A stretch of 30,406 nt of DNA from assembly GCA_016844285.1 (NCBI GenBank), contig JAENIS010000019.1:1-30406 (forward strand), given 5' to 3'. Made by a program: the position numbers and the translations under genes. Position 1 is the first letter of the stretch; every line of letters starts with the position of its first letter. This stretch comes from Dehalococcoidales bacterium (lineage in GTDB: Bacteria > Chloroflexota > Dehalococcoidia > Dehalococcoidales > UBA2162). Positions 23,861-30,406 of the stretch are shown one piece after another. Below the pieces are notes generated by a model. That model ran no database searches and was not told the origin of the DNA. It saw only the letters and a list, made by a program, of their open reading frames with translations.

Positions 23861-24958
23861 CTACACCTCACAGTGGATAGATAGCTCACTACAGATACTG
23901 CGAAACCACCCTATAACCTCGCTGTGGAGAGGAATCCCTTTGGCCTTATACTCCGCTTCACACTCGGCTTCCGGCATCCCCGGGTAGAGCACCCGGTCGT
24001 GACCCAGGGCGGGCTTGGTCGCTTTCAGCATCTGGAGAAATTCGTCCATCGTCCGCTTGAACTCGGCAGTGTCCATAAAGGCTTCTATATTATAGGCAGC
24101 GACGCAGTGGCCGTAGTTAGGCCGGCCGGGGTTGATGCCATACCCTCCCCCCGTTAGAATGCCGCTCAAGATGTCCACAACACCGGCCAGACCATAGCCC
24201 TTGTGGGAGCCCATCTCCCGGGTGCTTCCCAGGGGTAAGAGACGGGGTCCGCCCTCGACATCATATCCGGCTGGGGGTGGGTCAACCTCCTCCATAATGG
24301 GAGTACCATTGATATCTCCCACCCAGCCCGGCGGCAGCTTGATGCCCGCACGGCGGGCCAAGCCCAGCTTATTATTGGCAACCACCGTGGTGGCAGCGTC
24401 GTAAACGAAAGGCACTTCCTTATCCGCCGGAGCGGCCAGGGCAATAGGGTTTGTCCCCAGCCGGGGTTCAGCCCCAAAAGTAGGGAGCATCTGGGGGGGT
24501 GCGGAGGTCATGCACATCCCTATCATATCGTGCTTCAATGCAATCATGGCGTGGTAAGAAGCCATACCCAGATGCCGGCCATTCCGTATCGTGACCATAC
24601 CCAGGCCGACCTTGCGTGCCTTCTCAATGGCGATTTCCATGGCTTTGGGGGTGATGATTATCCCCAGTCCACGGTCAGAATCGATGTTAGCCGTAGCCGG
24701 CGTTTCACGTAATATGCGCATTTGAGGCGTGGGATTTGTTAGTCCCTCCCGGTATTGCTTCACATATTCCCGAAGCATGTTGGAGACACCATGAGTGTGT
24801 ACCCCACGCAGGTCGGCAGTTACCAGAGCATCGGTGGCAAGCCGGCAGTCATCCTGCGGGACGCCCATCTTCTGGAAGATGGAGACCACCATCTTACGGA
24901 GGGATTCTTCGGGTACCCTGACGATATCTTTTTCTTTTAGCTTGAATCTTTCCAGCAA
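23861..24958 (-). CDS. Ldh_2-family malate/L-lactate-type dehydrogenase
   Basis: A 365-residue NAD(P)-dependent oxidoreductase of the malate/lactate/ureidoglycolate/sulfolactate family, which is unrelated to classical LDH. Conserved blocks are ADLRGVHTHGVSNMLREYV with the catalytic His (H54/H56), TIRNGRHLGMASYHAMIAL, RLGTNPIALAAP, VYDAATTVVANNKL and MGSHKGYGLAGVVDILSG. The substrate is a 2-hydroxy acid but cannot be specified. The start is TTG at 24958, because GGAGG lies 5 nt upstream. It begins 10 bp after the stop of the alpha/beta hydrolase gene, so the two are co-transcribed. Confidence 0.92.
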   Translation of the reverse strand: MLERFKLKEKDIVRVPEESLRKMVVSIFQKMGVPQDDCRLATDALVTADLRGVHTHGVSNMLREYVKQYREGLTNPTPQMRILRETPATANIDSDRGLGIIITPKAMEIAIEKARKVGLGMVTIRNGRHLGMASYHAMIALKHDMIGMCMTSAPPQMLPTFGAEPRLGTNPIALAAPADKEVPFVYDAATTVVANNKLGLARRAGIKLPPGWVGDINGTPIMEEVDPPPAGYDVEGGPRLLPLGSTREMGSHKGYGLAGVVDILSGILTGGGYGINPGRPNYGHCVAAYNIEAFMDTAEFKRTMDEFLQMLKATKPALGHDRVLYPGMPEAECEAEYKAKGIPLHSEVIGWFRSICSELSIHCEV

Positions 24959-24968
24959 AGCGTCCTCC

Positions 24969-25784
24969 TTACGACTGTTTCTTATTTACTTCGGCAAGGA
25001 ATATTTTAACATGCGGGGTTATCAGTTCGCTATGGGCATTGGTCTGGGTATGGTTTAGTCCCGGCAGGGAGAAAAACCGGGAGACGCTTATCTGCCTGGC
25101 GGTTTCTCTGGCATCGGTGCAGCGTGGGTCATTCTCACCGGCGTATAAGAGACAGGGTAAAGTAAATCGTGCCAGGTAGTCGGTAGCTTCGGGGCTGGAC
25201 TCTTCCTTGCGCGCCCGCCAGGCGGCGGTAATCGCCTTAGCGTCCTGTAACAGCGTCGCGGCTCTCTGTTGCGGCGCCATCGCACCAAGGTTTTTCTCAA
25301 AAATGGTCAGGAAAATGGCCATCGGGTTGTCTCTTCCCTCTGCGACAGCCTGCTCGAGGGTATCATAGGCCGGACCAAGGTCTGCGTATGTCTTAGTGGT
25401 GTTACCGGAGACATAGGCAGCACCGCCGAGAATAAGCGAATAAAAGCGCTCGGGCGCATACATCGGGATGCGGAAACCGATGGCTCCGCCCATGGAGTAA
25501 CCCAGATAGTGAGCCTTGTTGATTTTCAGGTCATCGAGAACGGCGACGAGGTCTAAGACCATGTTCTTAAAATAATAGGCTTTCGGGTCATGAGGTTTGT
25601 CGCTTTCCCCTCGTCCGCGAGCGGAAAGAAAGATGCACCGGTAGTCTGTTGAGAGCGCCTGGATATACCCGTTGGTGCGCCAGCTATCCAGAGTGCCACT
25701 GAAACCGTGCTGGAGCAAAATGGGTGGCCCCTGTCCCTCAATCTCATAATGGATTTTAACCCCGTTATTATTGGCGAATGGCAT
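24969..25784 (-). CDS. Alpha/beta-hydrolase fold protein
   Basis: A 271-residue serine hydrolase. The oxyanion segment is ILLQHGFSGTLDSW, the nucleophile elbow GYSMGG (S97), the acid D219 (YAGENDPRC) and the His H245 (LPGLNHTQT). This is the general esterase/C-C hydrolase/haloperoxidase-like group, and the substrate is open. No signal peptide. Two adjacent ATG codons (25787 and 25784) follow AAAGGAG; the second has the better 7-nt spacing. It heads a two-gene unit with the Ldh_2 dehydrogenase, pointing to hydrolysis of an ester or lactone followed by oxidation of the released hydroxy acid, which is inference. Confidence 0.88.
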   Translation of the reverse strand: MPFANNNGVKIHYEIEGQGPPILLQHGFSGTLDSWRTNGYIQALSTDYRCIFLSARGRGESDKPHDPKAYYFKNMVLDLVAVLDDLKINKAHYLGYSMGGAIGFRIPMYAPERFYSLILGGAAYVSGNTTKTYADLGPAYDTLEQAVAEGRDNPMAIFLTIFEKNLGAMAPQQRAATLLQDAKAITAAWRARKEESSPEATDYLARFTLPCLLYAGENDPRCTDARETARQISVSRFFSLPGLNHTQTNAHSELITPHVKIFLAEVNKKQS

Positions 25785-25898
25785 CATCAAACTCCTTTAA
25801 GCCATTTCCACTTTTAGTCATGATAATACGCCTGTACCACGCGGCTGTCAATGCGCACCCCGTATGACGAACCGGGCAGTCTCCGGGAAAACGGCTGG

Positions 25899-25969
25899 TG
25901 TCCTGTCTGGTTAATTACTGAACCAATGACTGCTTCAGCACATTACCACCTATGGACGACCTCACCCCC
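25899..25969 (-). repeat. 70-bp upstream repeat, copy 3
   Basis: Core TGGTTAATTACTGAACCAAT identical to copy 1, then TGACTGCTTCAGCACATTAC and GACGACCTCACCCCC. It lies 114 bp upstream of the alpha/beta hydrolase start. After CTCACCCCC, where the other copies run on into the double-hairpin element, this one instead reaches the inverted-repeat element at 25988. Confidence 0.8.
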
Positions 25970-25987
25970 TTCACCAGACAGGATACC

Positions 25988-26206
25988 AGTGGAGTGTAAC
26001 ACTTCATTTTCGTTAAAGAAGTGCATTGGAACATTATCCATAGCGTGGTGCGTTACTACACGTTGTCTTTGGAGCGAAGCGACGCGGCAATCCGGGTTGG
26101 GAGAATCTCTCGCACCCCACCCAGATTGCTTCGCCTTCCGCCTTGAGTCGGCATGGTCTCGCAACGACAAATTGCGGCAGCTTAACTACAAGTGTTACAC
26201 TCCACT
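25988..26206. mobile_element. 219-bp element with 17-bp perfect terminal inverted repeats
   Basis: AGTGGAGTGTAACACTT (25988-26004) and its exact inverse AAGTGTTACACTCCACT (26190-26206) bound the element. It has no open frame of its own and holds a dispersed palindrome (26062-26170). The size and ends suggest a MITE or the remains of an insertion sequence deleted internally. A transposase remnant starts immediately to its right. No target-site duplication was found by eye. Confidence 0.7.
26062..26170. repeat. Dispersed palindrome nested in the inverted-repeat element
   Basis: GAGCGAAGCGACGCGGCAAT, CCGGGTTGGG, then CCCACCCAGATTGCTTCGCC and GGTCTCGCAACGACA. A second copy in the same order lies at 28264-28363 and a fragment at 17571-17604. 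This is the common TTGCGAG...GCGAAGC...CTCGCAA repeat type of environmental genomes. Confidence 0.75.
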
Positions 26207-26208
26207 AG

Positions 26209-26328
26209 GTCACATTATTCAATGGTAAACTCCGGGATGAACTCCTTACCCGGGGAGTCCTCACCACTGTTGAAGAAGCTAAAATATTGATAGCACAATG
26301 GGGAATGGAATATAATCAGGAAGGTTAA
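26209..26328 (+). pseudogene. Remnant of an IS3-family transposase (OrfB C-terminus)
   Basis: The frame from 26209 to the stop at 26326-26328 reads FNGKLRDELLTRGVLTTVEE then AKILIAQWGMEYNQ. This matches the near-C-terminal block of IS3-family integrase-type transposases (SFN-x-KLRDE, EAK-x-LIE-x-W-x-x-x-YN). The usual continuation (RPH-x-ALG) is missing: the frame ends soon after YNQ. Only about 37 codons remain, cut on the left by the end of the inverted-repeat element. Not functional. Confidence 0.75.
26287..26316 (+). promoter_or_regulatory. Candidate pckG promoter, inside the transposase remnant
   Basis: TTGATA (26287-26292), an 18-nt spacer, and a perfect TATAAT (26311-26316). Transcription would start near 26323 and reach the pckG ATG after about 28 nt, past an AGGAG site at 26339-26343. 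Confidence 0.6.
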
Positions 26329-26350
26329 TACTTGAGTTAGGAGAATCACG

Positions 26351-28132
26351 ATGACAAATCACAGTGTACTCAGCAAGTGGGTTGAAGAGTGTGCTGAATT
26401 GTGCCAGCCGGATGGTATCGTCTATTGTGATGGCTCGGAAGCGGAGCGTGAGCGTCTGGAGCGAGAAGCTATTGCCACCGGTGAACTCATCCAGCTTAAT
26501 CAGGAAAAGCTCCCGGGATGTGTCTATCATCGTACTTCAGCAAACGATGTTGCCCGCACCGAGCACCTGACCTTTATCTGTAGCACCCGGAAAGAGGATG
26601 CTGGCCCAACCAATAACTGGATGAACCCGGAGGAAGCCTACCAGAAGGCGAGAGCCATTTTCCGGGGTTCCATGAGAGGGCGTACGATGTACGTTGTTCC
26701 ATTTTCCATGGGGCCTCTCGGCTCACCCTTCAGCAAATTTGGTGTTGAACTTACTGATAGTATCTATGTTGTCCTGAATATGCGCATCATGACCCGTATG
26801 GGCAAGCCAGTACTTGAAGCCCTTGGCACCAATGGTGAATTTACTAAATGTTTGCACGGTCTGGCGGAGCTGGACATAAATAAGCGTCTCATCCTTCAAT
26901 TCCCGGAGGATAACACTATCTGGAGCGTCGGCAGCGGCTATGGGGGTAACGTCCTGCTAGGCAAGAAATGCCTTTCCCTTCGTATCGCCAGTTATCTGGG
27001 TCGACAAGAAGGCTGGCTAGCTGAGCATATGTTCATTATGGGTATCCAGGATCCACAGGGTAAGATGACGTACGTCGCTGGAGCATTTCCCAGCTCCTGC
27101 GGTAAAACTAATCTAGCCATGCTCATTCCCCCTGATGTGTTAAGAGCCAAAGGATTTAAGGTAGTGACGGTTGGTGATGACATTGCCTGGATGCGGATTA
27201 AGGAAGATGGGCGGTTGTGGGCGGTTAATCCGGAGACCGGGTTCTTTGGTGTCGCTCCGGGGACCAACTGGAAGACGAACCCGAATGCCATGGCTACCAT
27301 CCGGAGCAATACTATCTATACTAATGTTCTTCTCAAGCAAGATAAGACGGTTTGGTGGGAGGATGGTGATGGACCGCCACCGGTAGGGGGTTTGGATTGG
27401 CAGGGAAATCCCTGGAGACCGGGTAGTACTGATAAAGAAGGTAAAATCATCAATGCCGCTAATCCGAACAGTCGCTATACCGCCCCGGCAGCCCAGTGTC
27501 CTTGCATCGCCCCGAACTGGGAAGACCCGGAAGGGGTGCCGATTTCAGCATTTATCGTTGGTGGCCGCCGGGCACAACTAACGCCTCTAGTCTACGAGTC
27601 CCGTAACTGGCAGCACGGGGTATTTGTTGGCGCTACCTTAGCGTCAGAGCGCACTGCTGCCCAGTATGGCAAAATCGGTGAGGCGCGGCGTGACCCGATG
27701 GCGATGTTACCGTTTTGTGGCTATAACATGGCTGATTATTTTGGCCATTGGTTTGAGACAGGTAAGAAATTGACCAACCCGCCGAAGCTCTTTCAGGTCA
27801 ACTGGTTCCGCACTGATGAGAATGGTAAGTTTCTCTGGCCCGGGTTTGGTGAGAACCTTCGGGTGCTGGATTGGATAGTCAGGCGCTGCCAGGGTAAGGC
27901 TGAGGCAAAGGAAACACCGATTGGCTATGTACCAACTCTCGGTTCACTTGACATGGAAGGTCTTGATATTCAACATGGGATAATGGAAAAACTGCTTTCG
28001 ATTTCCGCAGAAGATTGGAAAGAGGAACTAAAGGGGATTAAAGAGTTTTTTGATAAATTTGAGGATAGGCTCCCTCAGGAGATGTGGGACGAATACCGAG
28101 CGTTGGCTCGTCGCCTTGGTGATAAGGGCTGA
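26351..28132 (+). CDS. pckG: Phosphoenolpyruvate carboxykinase (GTP)
   Basis: Converts oxaloacetate and GTP to phosphoenolpyruvate, CO2 and GDP, or the reverse; in anaerobes it links the TCA pool to gluconeogenesis. At 593 residues it has family length. Diagnostic GTP-type motifs are FSMGPLGSPFSKFGVELTDS (about 118-137), the kinase-1a P-loop FPSSCGKTN (246-254, with the hyper-reactive Cys C250), VGDDIAWM, NPETGFFGVAPGTN, and PPVGGLDWQGNPW. The ATG at 26351 has GGAGAATCACG upstream (AGGAG, 7 nt). It is alone on this strand, with a candidate promoter in the transposase remnant upstream and repeats downstream. Confidence 0.97.
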   Translation: MTNHSVLSKWVEECAELCQPDGIVYCDGSEAERERLEREAIATGELIQLNQEKLPGCVYHRTSANDVARTEHLTFICSTRKEDAGPTNNWMNPEEAYQKARAIFRGSMRGRTMYVVPFSMGPLGSPFSKFGVELTDSIYVVLNMRIMTRMGKPVLEALGTNGEFTKCLHGLAELDINKRLILQFPEDNTIWSVGSGYGGNVLLGKKCLSLRIASYLGRQEGWLAEHMFIMGIQDPQGKMTYVAGAFPSSCGKTNLAMLIPPDVLRAKGFKVVTVGDDIAWMRIKEDGRLWAVNPETGFFGVAPGTNWKTNPNAMATIRSNTIYTNVLLKQDKTVWWEDGDGPPPVGGLDWQGNPWRPGSTDKEGKIINAANPNSRYTAPAAQCPCIAPNWEDPEGVPISAFIVGGRRAQLTPLVYESRNWQHGVFVGATLASERTAAQYGKIGEARRDPMAMLPFCGYNMADYFGHWFETGKKLTNPPKLFQVNWFRTDENGKFLWPGFGENLRVLDWIVRRCQGKAEAKETPIGYVPTLGSLDMEGLDIQHGIMEKLLSISAEDWKEELKGIKEFFDKFEDRLPQEMWDEYRALARRLGDKG

Positions 28133-28263
28133 AAACTACGTCATTTACCGCACTGTACCCGGTCCCTTGGAACAGGTCTCTGCTCTCAGGTTATCATAGG
28201 CTATTTTAAAAGCAAAGACGGTAGTAAATCGGTTCCGTTTGCATTCTGCATTTGGCTGATTCT

Positions 28264-28363
28264 GCTGTCTTTGCGAACGCAGTGACGTGGCAATCCGGGC
28301 GAGCGAAATCCTCCACCCAGGTTGCTTCGCCTCCGCCTTCGGCGGATGGTCTCGCAATAACAA
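28264..28363. repeat. Dispersed palindrome downstream of pckG
   Basis: GCGAACGCAGTGACGTGGCA, ATCCGGGCGAGCG, then CCACCCAGGTTGCTTCGCCT, an internal CCGCCTTCGGCGGA hairpin and GGTCTCGCAATAACA. It is a second copy of the element at 26062-26170. The surrounding stretches 28133-28263 and 28364-28616 show no gene, and I could not identify a clear pckG terminator. Confidence 0.75.
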
Positions 28364-28616
28364 ACCAACCAAAACCGAATAGTATCAGCAAATCTTAACT
28401 ACCGGCAAAGCTTCAACATTACCTCCCTTGAAGTGACTATTGAGTCCGCCTCTTAACTACAAGGCGCTCGTTATGCTTGTATTATCTTTACGATTGCTAT
28501 TGTCAATACATTAAGTACTAAACTTAAGCGTTCCTTCAGGCAATCATTACAAGTAGGTATCTTTATGTCCGATAGATAGGTGTTTTTATGAAGAGATATT
28601 GGGCGGGTAACAACTT

Positions 28617-28645
28617 TTGTCACCGTACAGCGTTATATATATAAA
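28617..28645 (+). promoter_or_regulatory. Candidate promoter for the alpha-2-macroglobulin gene
   Basis: TTGTCA (28617-28622), a 17-nt spacer and TATAAA (28640-28645). A second AT-rich box, TATAAT at 28659-28664, lies just downstream and could be an alternative -10. The leader to the ATG at 28705 would be about 50 nt. Confidence 0.6.
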
Positions 28646-28704
28646 GTACGGGGTCATATATAATGAGGATGTGCGGGTGGGGGAAAACGGCAAGGAGGTC
28701 GGTT

Positions 28705-30406
28705 ATGCAATACAGACTTATCCGGGTAGTGGGGCTTCTGATGGTACTGGTGTTTGTCGTCGGGCTTATGCCGGCGTGTCAACCGGTGGAGGCGGCGAGT
28801 AGTTATGTGGCGATTCTCCCCAAAGTCCTGCATAGTGGCCGCACGGAAGCGATTTCGCTGGCGCTCTTCGCCGGTGATAAGCTGGTAAAAGACAACGTGG
28901 AAGTCACTCTGATGAAAGACGGCAAAAAGGTCGCCAGTGCCAAACAGGCGGTTAATGGCAAGGGCACTGTCTCCATCGATATCCCGAAAGTGGCAGATGG
29001 AAAATATGAGATTCAGGTGAAGGGTGGCGCCTTCTCCGACAAGGCGAGTATCAGTGTTGAGAAAAGCTTTCTCGTCTTCTTAGAAACCGATAAGCCTATC
29101 TACAAGCCAGGCCAGACTATCCATATGCGCGTGCTCACGCTCGACTCCGAACTGAAGCCGACCACCGAACCGGTCACGGTGGATGTACTGGATGCCAAAG
29201 GTATCAAGATTTTCCACACCAGCGCGACCACCGATGACTATGGTATGGCGAATGTAGACCTGCCTCTCTCCCAGGAACCGAATCTCGGGGTCTGGAAGAT
29301 TAATGTCATCACTGAGAAGGCGAAGAATCAGCTCGACGTGCGTGTTGAAGAATATGTACTGCCGAAGTACGAGGTCAGGGTTGACCTGCCCAGGGAATGG
29401 TTCCTGGTCAGTGAGCCAATCAAAGGCAAGATTGGCGCCGAGTATACCTTCGGCAAGCCGGTCAAAGGCGAGGTGAAGATTGTCGCTACCAAATATGTCG
29501 GGCAATGGCAGCAGTATGCTACCCTGACTAAAGAAATCGATGGTCAAATCGATTTTGAACTGCCGGCGGTGCAGTATGTGGCGGGGACACCGGCATCAGG
29601 TGGACAGGGCAATGTCCAGCTTGATATTACGGTGACCGAGAAATCAACCGGTTATGTCGAAAAGACAAGCCGTCTCCTGACGGTGGCACAGTCGGGGGTG
29701 AATCTGCAGCTTATTCCCGAAGGCTCGGTCTTCAAACCCGGTTTGCCGTTCAACGTTCTGGTCATTACCGAGACACCGGACAACCGGCCAGTTGAGGCGA
29801 AGGTCTCGGTGACCATTACCTATATGAACGAGAAGTTTGAGGATTTCAAAACCGAGAAGAAAGACATCAGTACTGCCAGAGGTAAGGCGCTCCTTGAACT
29901 GGCTCCGCCAGCGGAAGCAATTGCCCTGATGATTGAAGCCAACTCCGGACAGGCGCATGCATCGCAGACGATGCAATCGTCGTACTCCCCTTCCGGAAAC
30001 TTTATCCACCTGGAACAGACCACGGAAGGAACGCCGAAGGTCGGGCAGAAGATTGCCTTTAAGGTCTATTCAACCAACCGCGCGGTAAACTTCTACTATG
30101 AGGTACTCTCCCGGGGTACGGTCATCTTCTCTGCCTACACCACCAGTAGTGATATCACCTTTAGCGCCATACCATTAATGGCGCCCACTTCAAAACTGCT
30201 GGTCTACCAAATACTGCCCAACGCCGAAGTCGCCGCCGATTATCTGCCGTTTCAGGTGGAGGCGGCATATCCGCAGCAAGTGACCGCGCAGTTCAGCAAA
30301 GAGGAAGCGAAGCCCGCTGAAGAGATTCAACTGAACATCAAGACAGAGGGGCAGGCGAAGGTGGGCATTGCTGTGGTAGACAAATCAGTGTTCATTCTGG
30401 CGGAAA
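28705..30406 (+). CDS. Alpha-2-macroglobulin family protein (N-terminal 567 codons; partial)
   Basis: Bacterial alpha-2-macroglobulins are secreted or lipid-anchored protease traps. The start is ATG at 28705 after a strong AAGGAGGT site. A signal segment (residues 1-24) ends in LMPAC, a possible lipobox with C25, though Met at -3 is unusual; cleavage at VEAAS is the alternative. The MG2 hallmark FLETDKPIYKPGQTIHMRVL is at about residues 127-146, followed by DDYGMANVDLPLSQEPNLG and VRVEEYVLPKYEVRV, which are MG2-MG3 landmarks. The window ends in a VGIAVVDKSVFILAE block typical of the region before the bait domain. The thioester (CGEQ) and receptor-binding parts lie beyond the edge, so trap function cannot be checked. 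Confidence 0.93.
   Translation, partial: MQYRLIRVVGLLMVLVFVVGLMPACQPVEAASSYVAILPKVLHSGRTEAISLALFAGDKLVKDNVEVTLMKDGKKVASAKQAVNGKGTVSIDIPKVADGKYEIQVKGGAFSDKASISVEKSFLVFLETDKPIYKPGQTIHMRVLTLDSELKPTTEPVTVDVLDAKGIKIFHTSATTDDYGMANVDLPLSQEPNLGVWKINVITEKAKNQLDVRVEEYVLPKYEVRVDLPREWFLVSEPIKGKIGAEYTFGKPVKGEVKIVATKYVGQWQQYATLTKEIDGQIDFELPAVQYVAGTPASGGQGNVQLDITVTEKSTGYVEKTSRLLTVAQSGVNLQLIPEGSVFKPGLPFNVLVITETPDNRPVEAKVSVTITYMNEKFEDFKTEKKDISTARGKALLELAPPAEAIALMIEANSGQAHASQTMQSSYSPSGNFIHLEQTTEGTPKVGQKIAFKVYSTNRAVNFYYEVLSRGTVIFSAYTTSSDITFSAIPLMAPTSKLLVYQILPNAEVAADYLPFQVEAAYPQQVTAQFSKEEAKPAEEIQLNIKTEGQAKVGIAVVDKSVFILAE

Noticed and set aside
25851..26228. Plus- and minus-strand open frames in the alpha/beta hydrolase-pckG gap
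   Set aside because: They are made of the 70-bp repeat, the inverted-repeat element and its nested palindrome, not protein-coding sequence.
28145..28391. Minus-strand open frames downstream of pckG
   Set aside because: The translation is of a dispersed palindrome (a second copy is at 26062-26170) and shows no protein family.

Overview
This 30.4 kb window is ordinary coding DNA from a bacterial chromosome. It most resembles an uncultured anaerobic Chloroflexota (Dehalococcoidia-like) genome. That placement is an inference from three things: the gene mix (tungsten aldehyde:ferredoxin oxidoreductase with partner ferredoxin, Tat-exported molybdopterin enzyme, GTP-type PEP carboxykinase, HpcH aldolase and Ldh_2 genes), the many short palindromic repeats between genes, and use of GTG, TTG and possibly CTG starts. 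No rRNA, tRNA, ribosomal protein or CRISPR array is visible to confirm it.

Layout. (1) 1-4.3 kb, minus strand: the start of an iron-sulfur subunit, a Tat-exported molybdopterin oxidoreductase, tatA with its own promoter and terminator, and a DUF1326 protein. (2) 4.3-7.4 kb, minus: valS, then a small GIY-YIG nuclease gene bracketed by inverted repeats. (3) 7.8-13.0 kb, plus: a tight six-gene operon for a CDP-3,6-dideoxyhexose-type sugar (GT2 glycosyltransferase, rfbF, rfbG, an SDR, rfbH and a small flippase-like membrane protein). (4) 13.0-17.3 kb, minus and convergent: two large membrane glycosyltransferase-like proteins, the second carrying a duplicated N-terminus of the first, and a HAD hydrolase. 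(5) 17.6-25.8 kb, minus: a catabolic set of HpcH/HpaI aldolase, amidohydrolase, VOC protein, MoaD-like protein, small membrane protein, a broken AOR, its 4Fe-4S partner, an Ldh_2 dehydrogenase and an alpha/beta hydrolase, broken up by repeats. (6) 25.8-30.4 kb, plus: an inverted-repeat element, an IS3-type transposase remnant, pckG, and the first 567 codons of an alpha-2-macroglobulin.

How the genes fit. The rfb operon would make CDP-4-keto-3,6-dideoxyglucose from glucose-1-phosphate, finish the sugar with the SDR, and attach it to a surface glycan using the GT2 and perhaps the convergent membrane transferases. The Tat-exported oxidoreductase sits beside tatA, which helps export it. The AOR, ferredoxin and MoaD-like genes suggest low-potential aldehyde/acid chemistry, but the AOR reading frame is interrupted by what looks like an internal deletion.

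The most distinctive non-coding content is a layered set of dispersed repeats: a double-hairpin element present about six times, a ~70 bp element present three times upstream of minus-strand genes, and several other palindromic families. I do not see an obviously new defence or mobile system. The best candidates for follow-up are the repeat families, the GIY-YIG/repeat pairing, the glycosyltransferase N-terminal duplication, the broken AOR, and the pckG promoter lying inside a transposase remnant.
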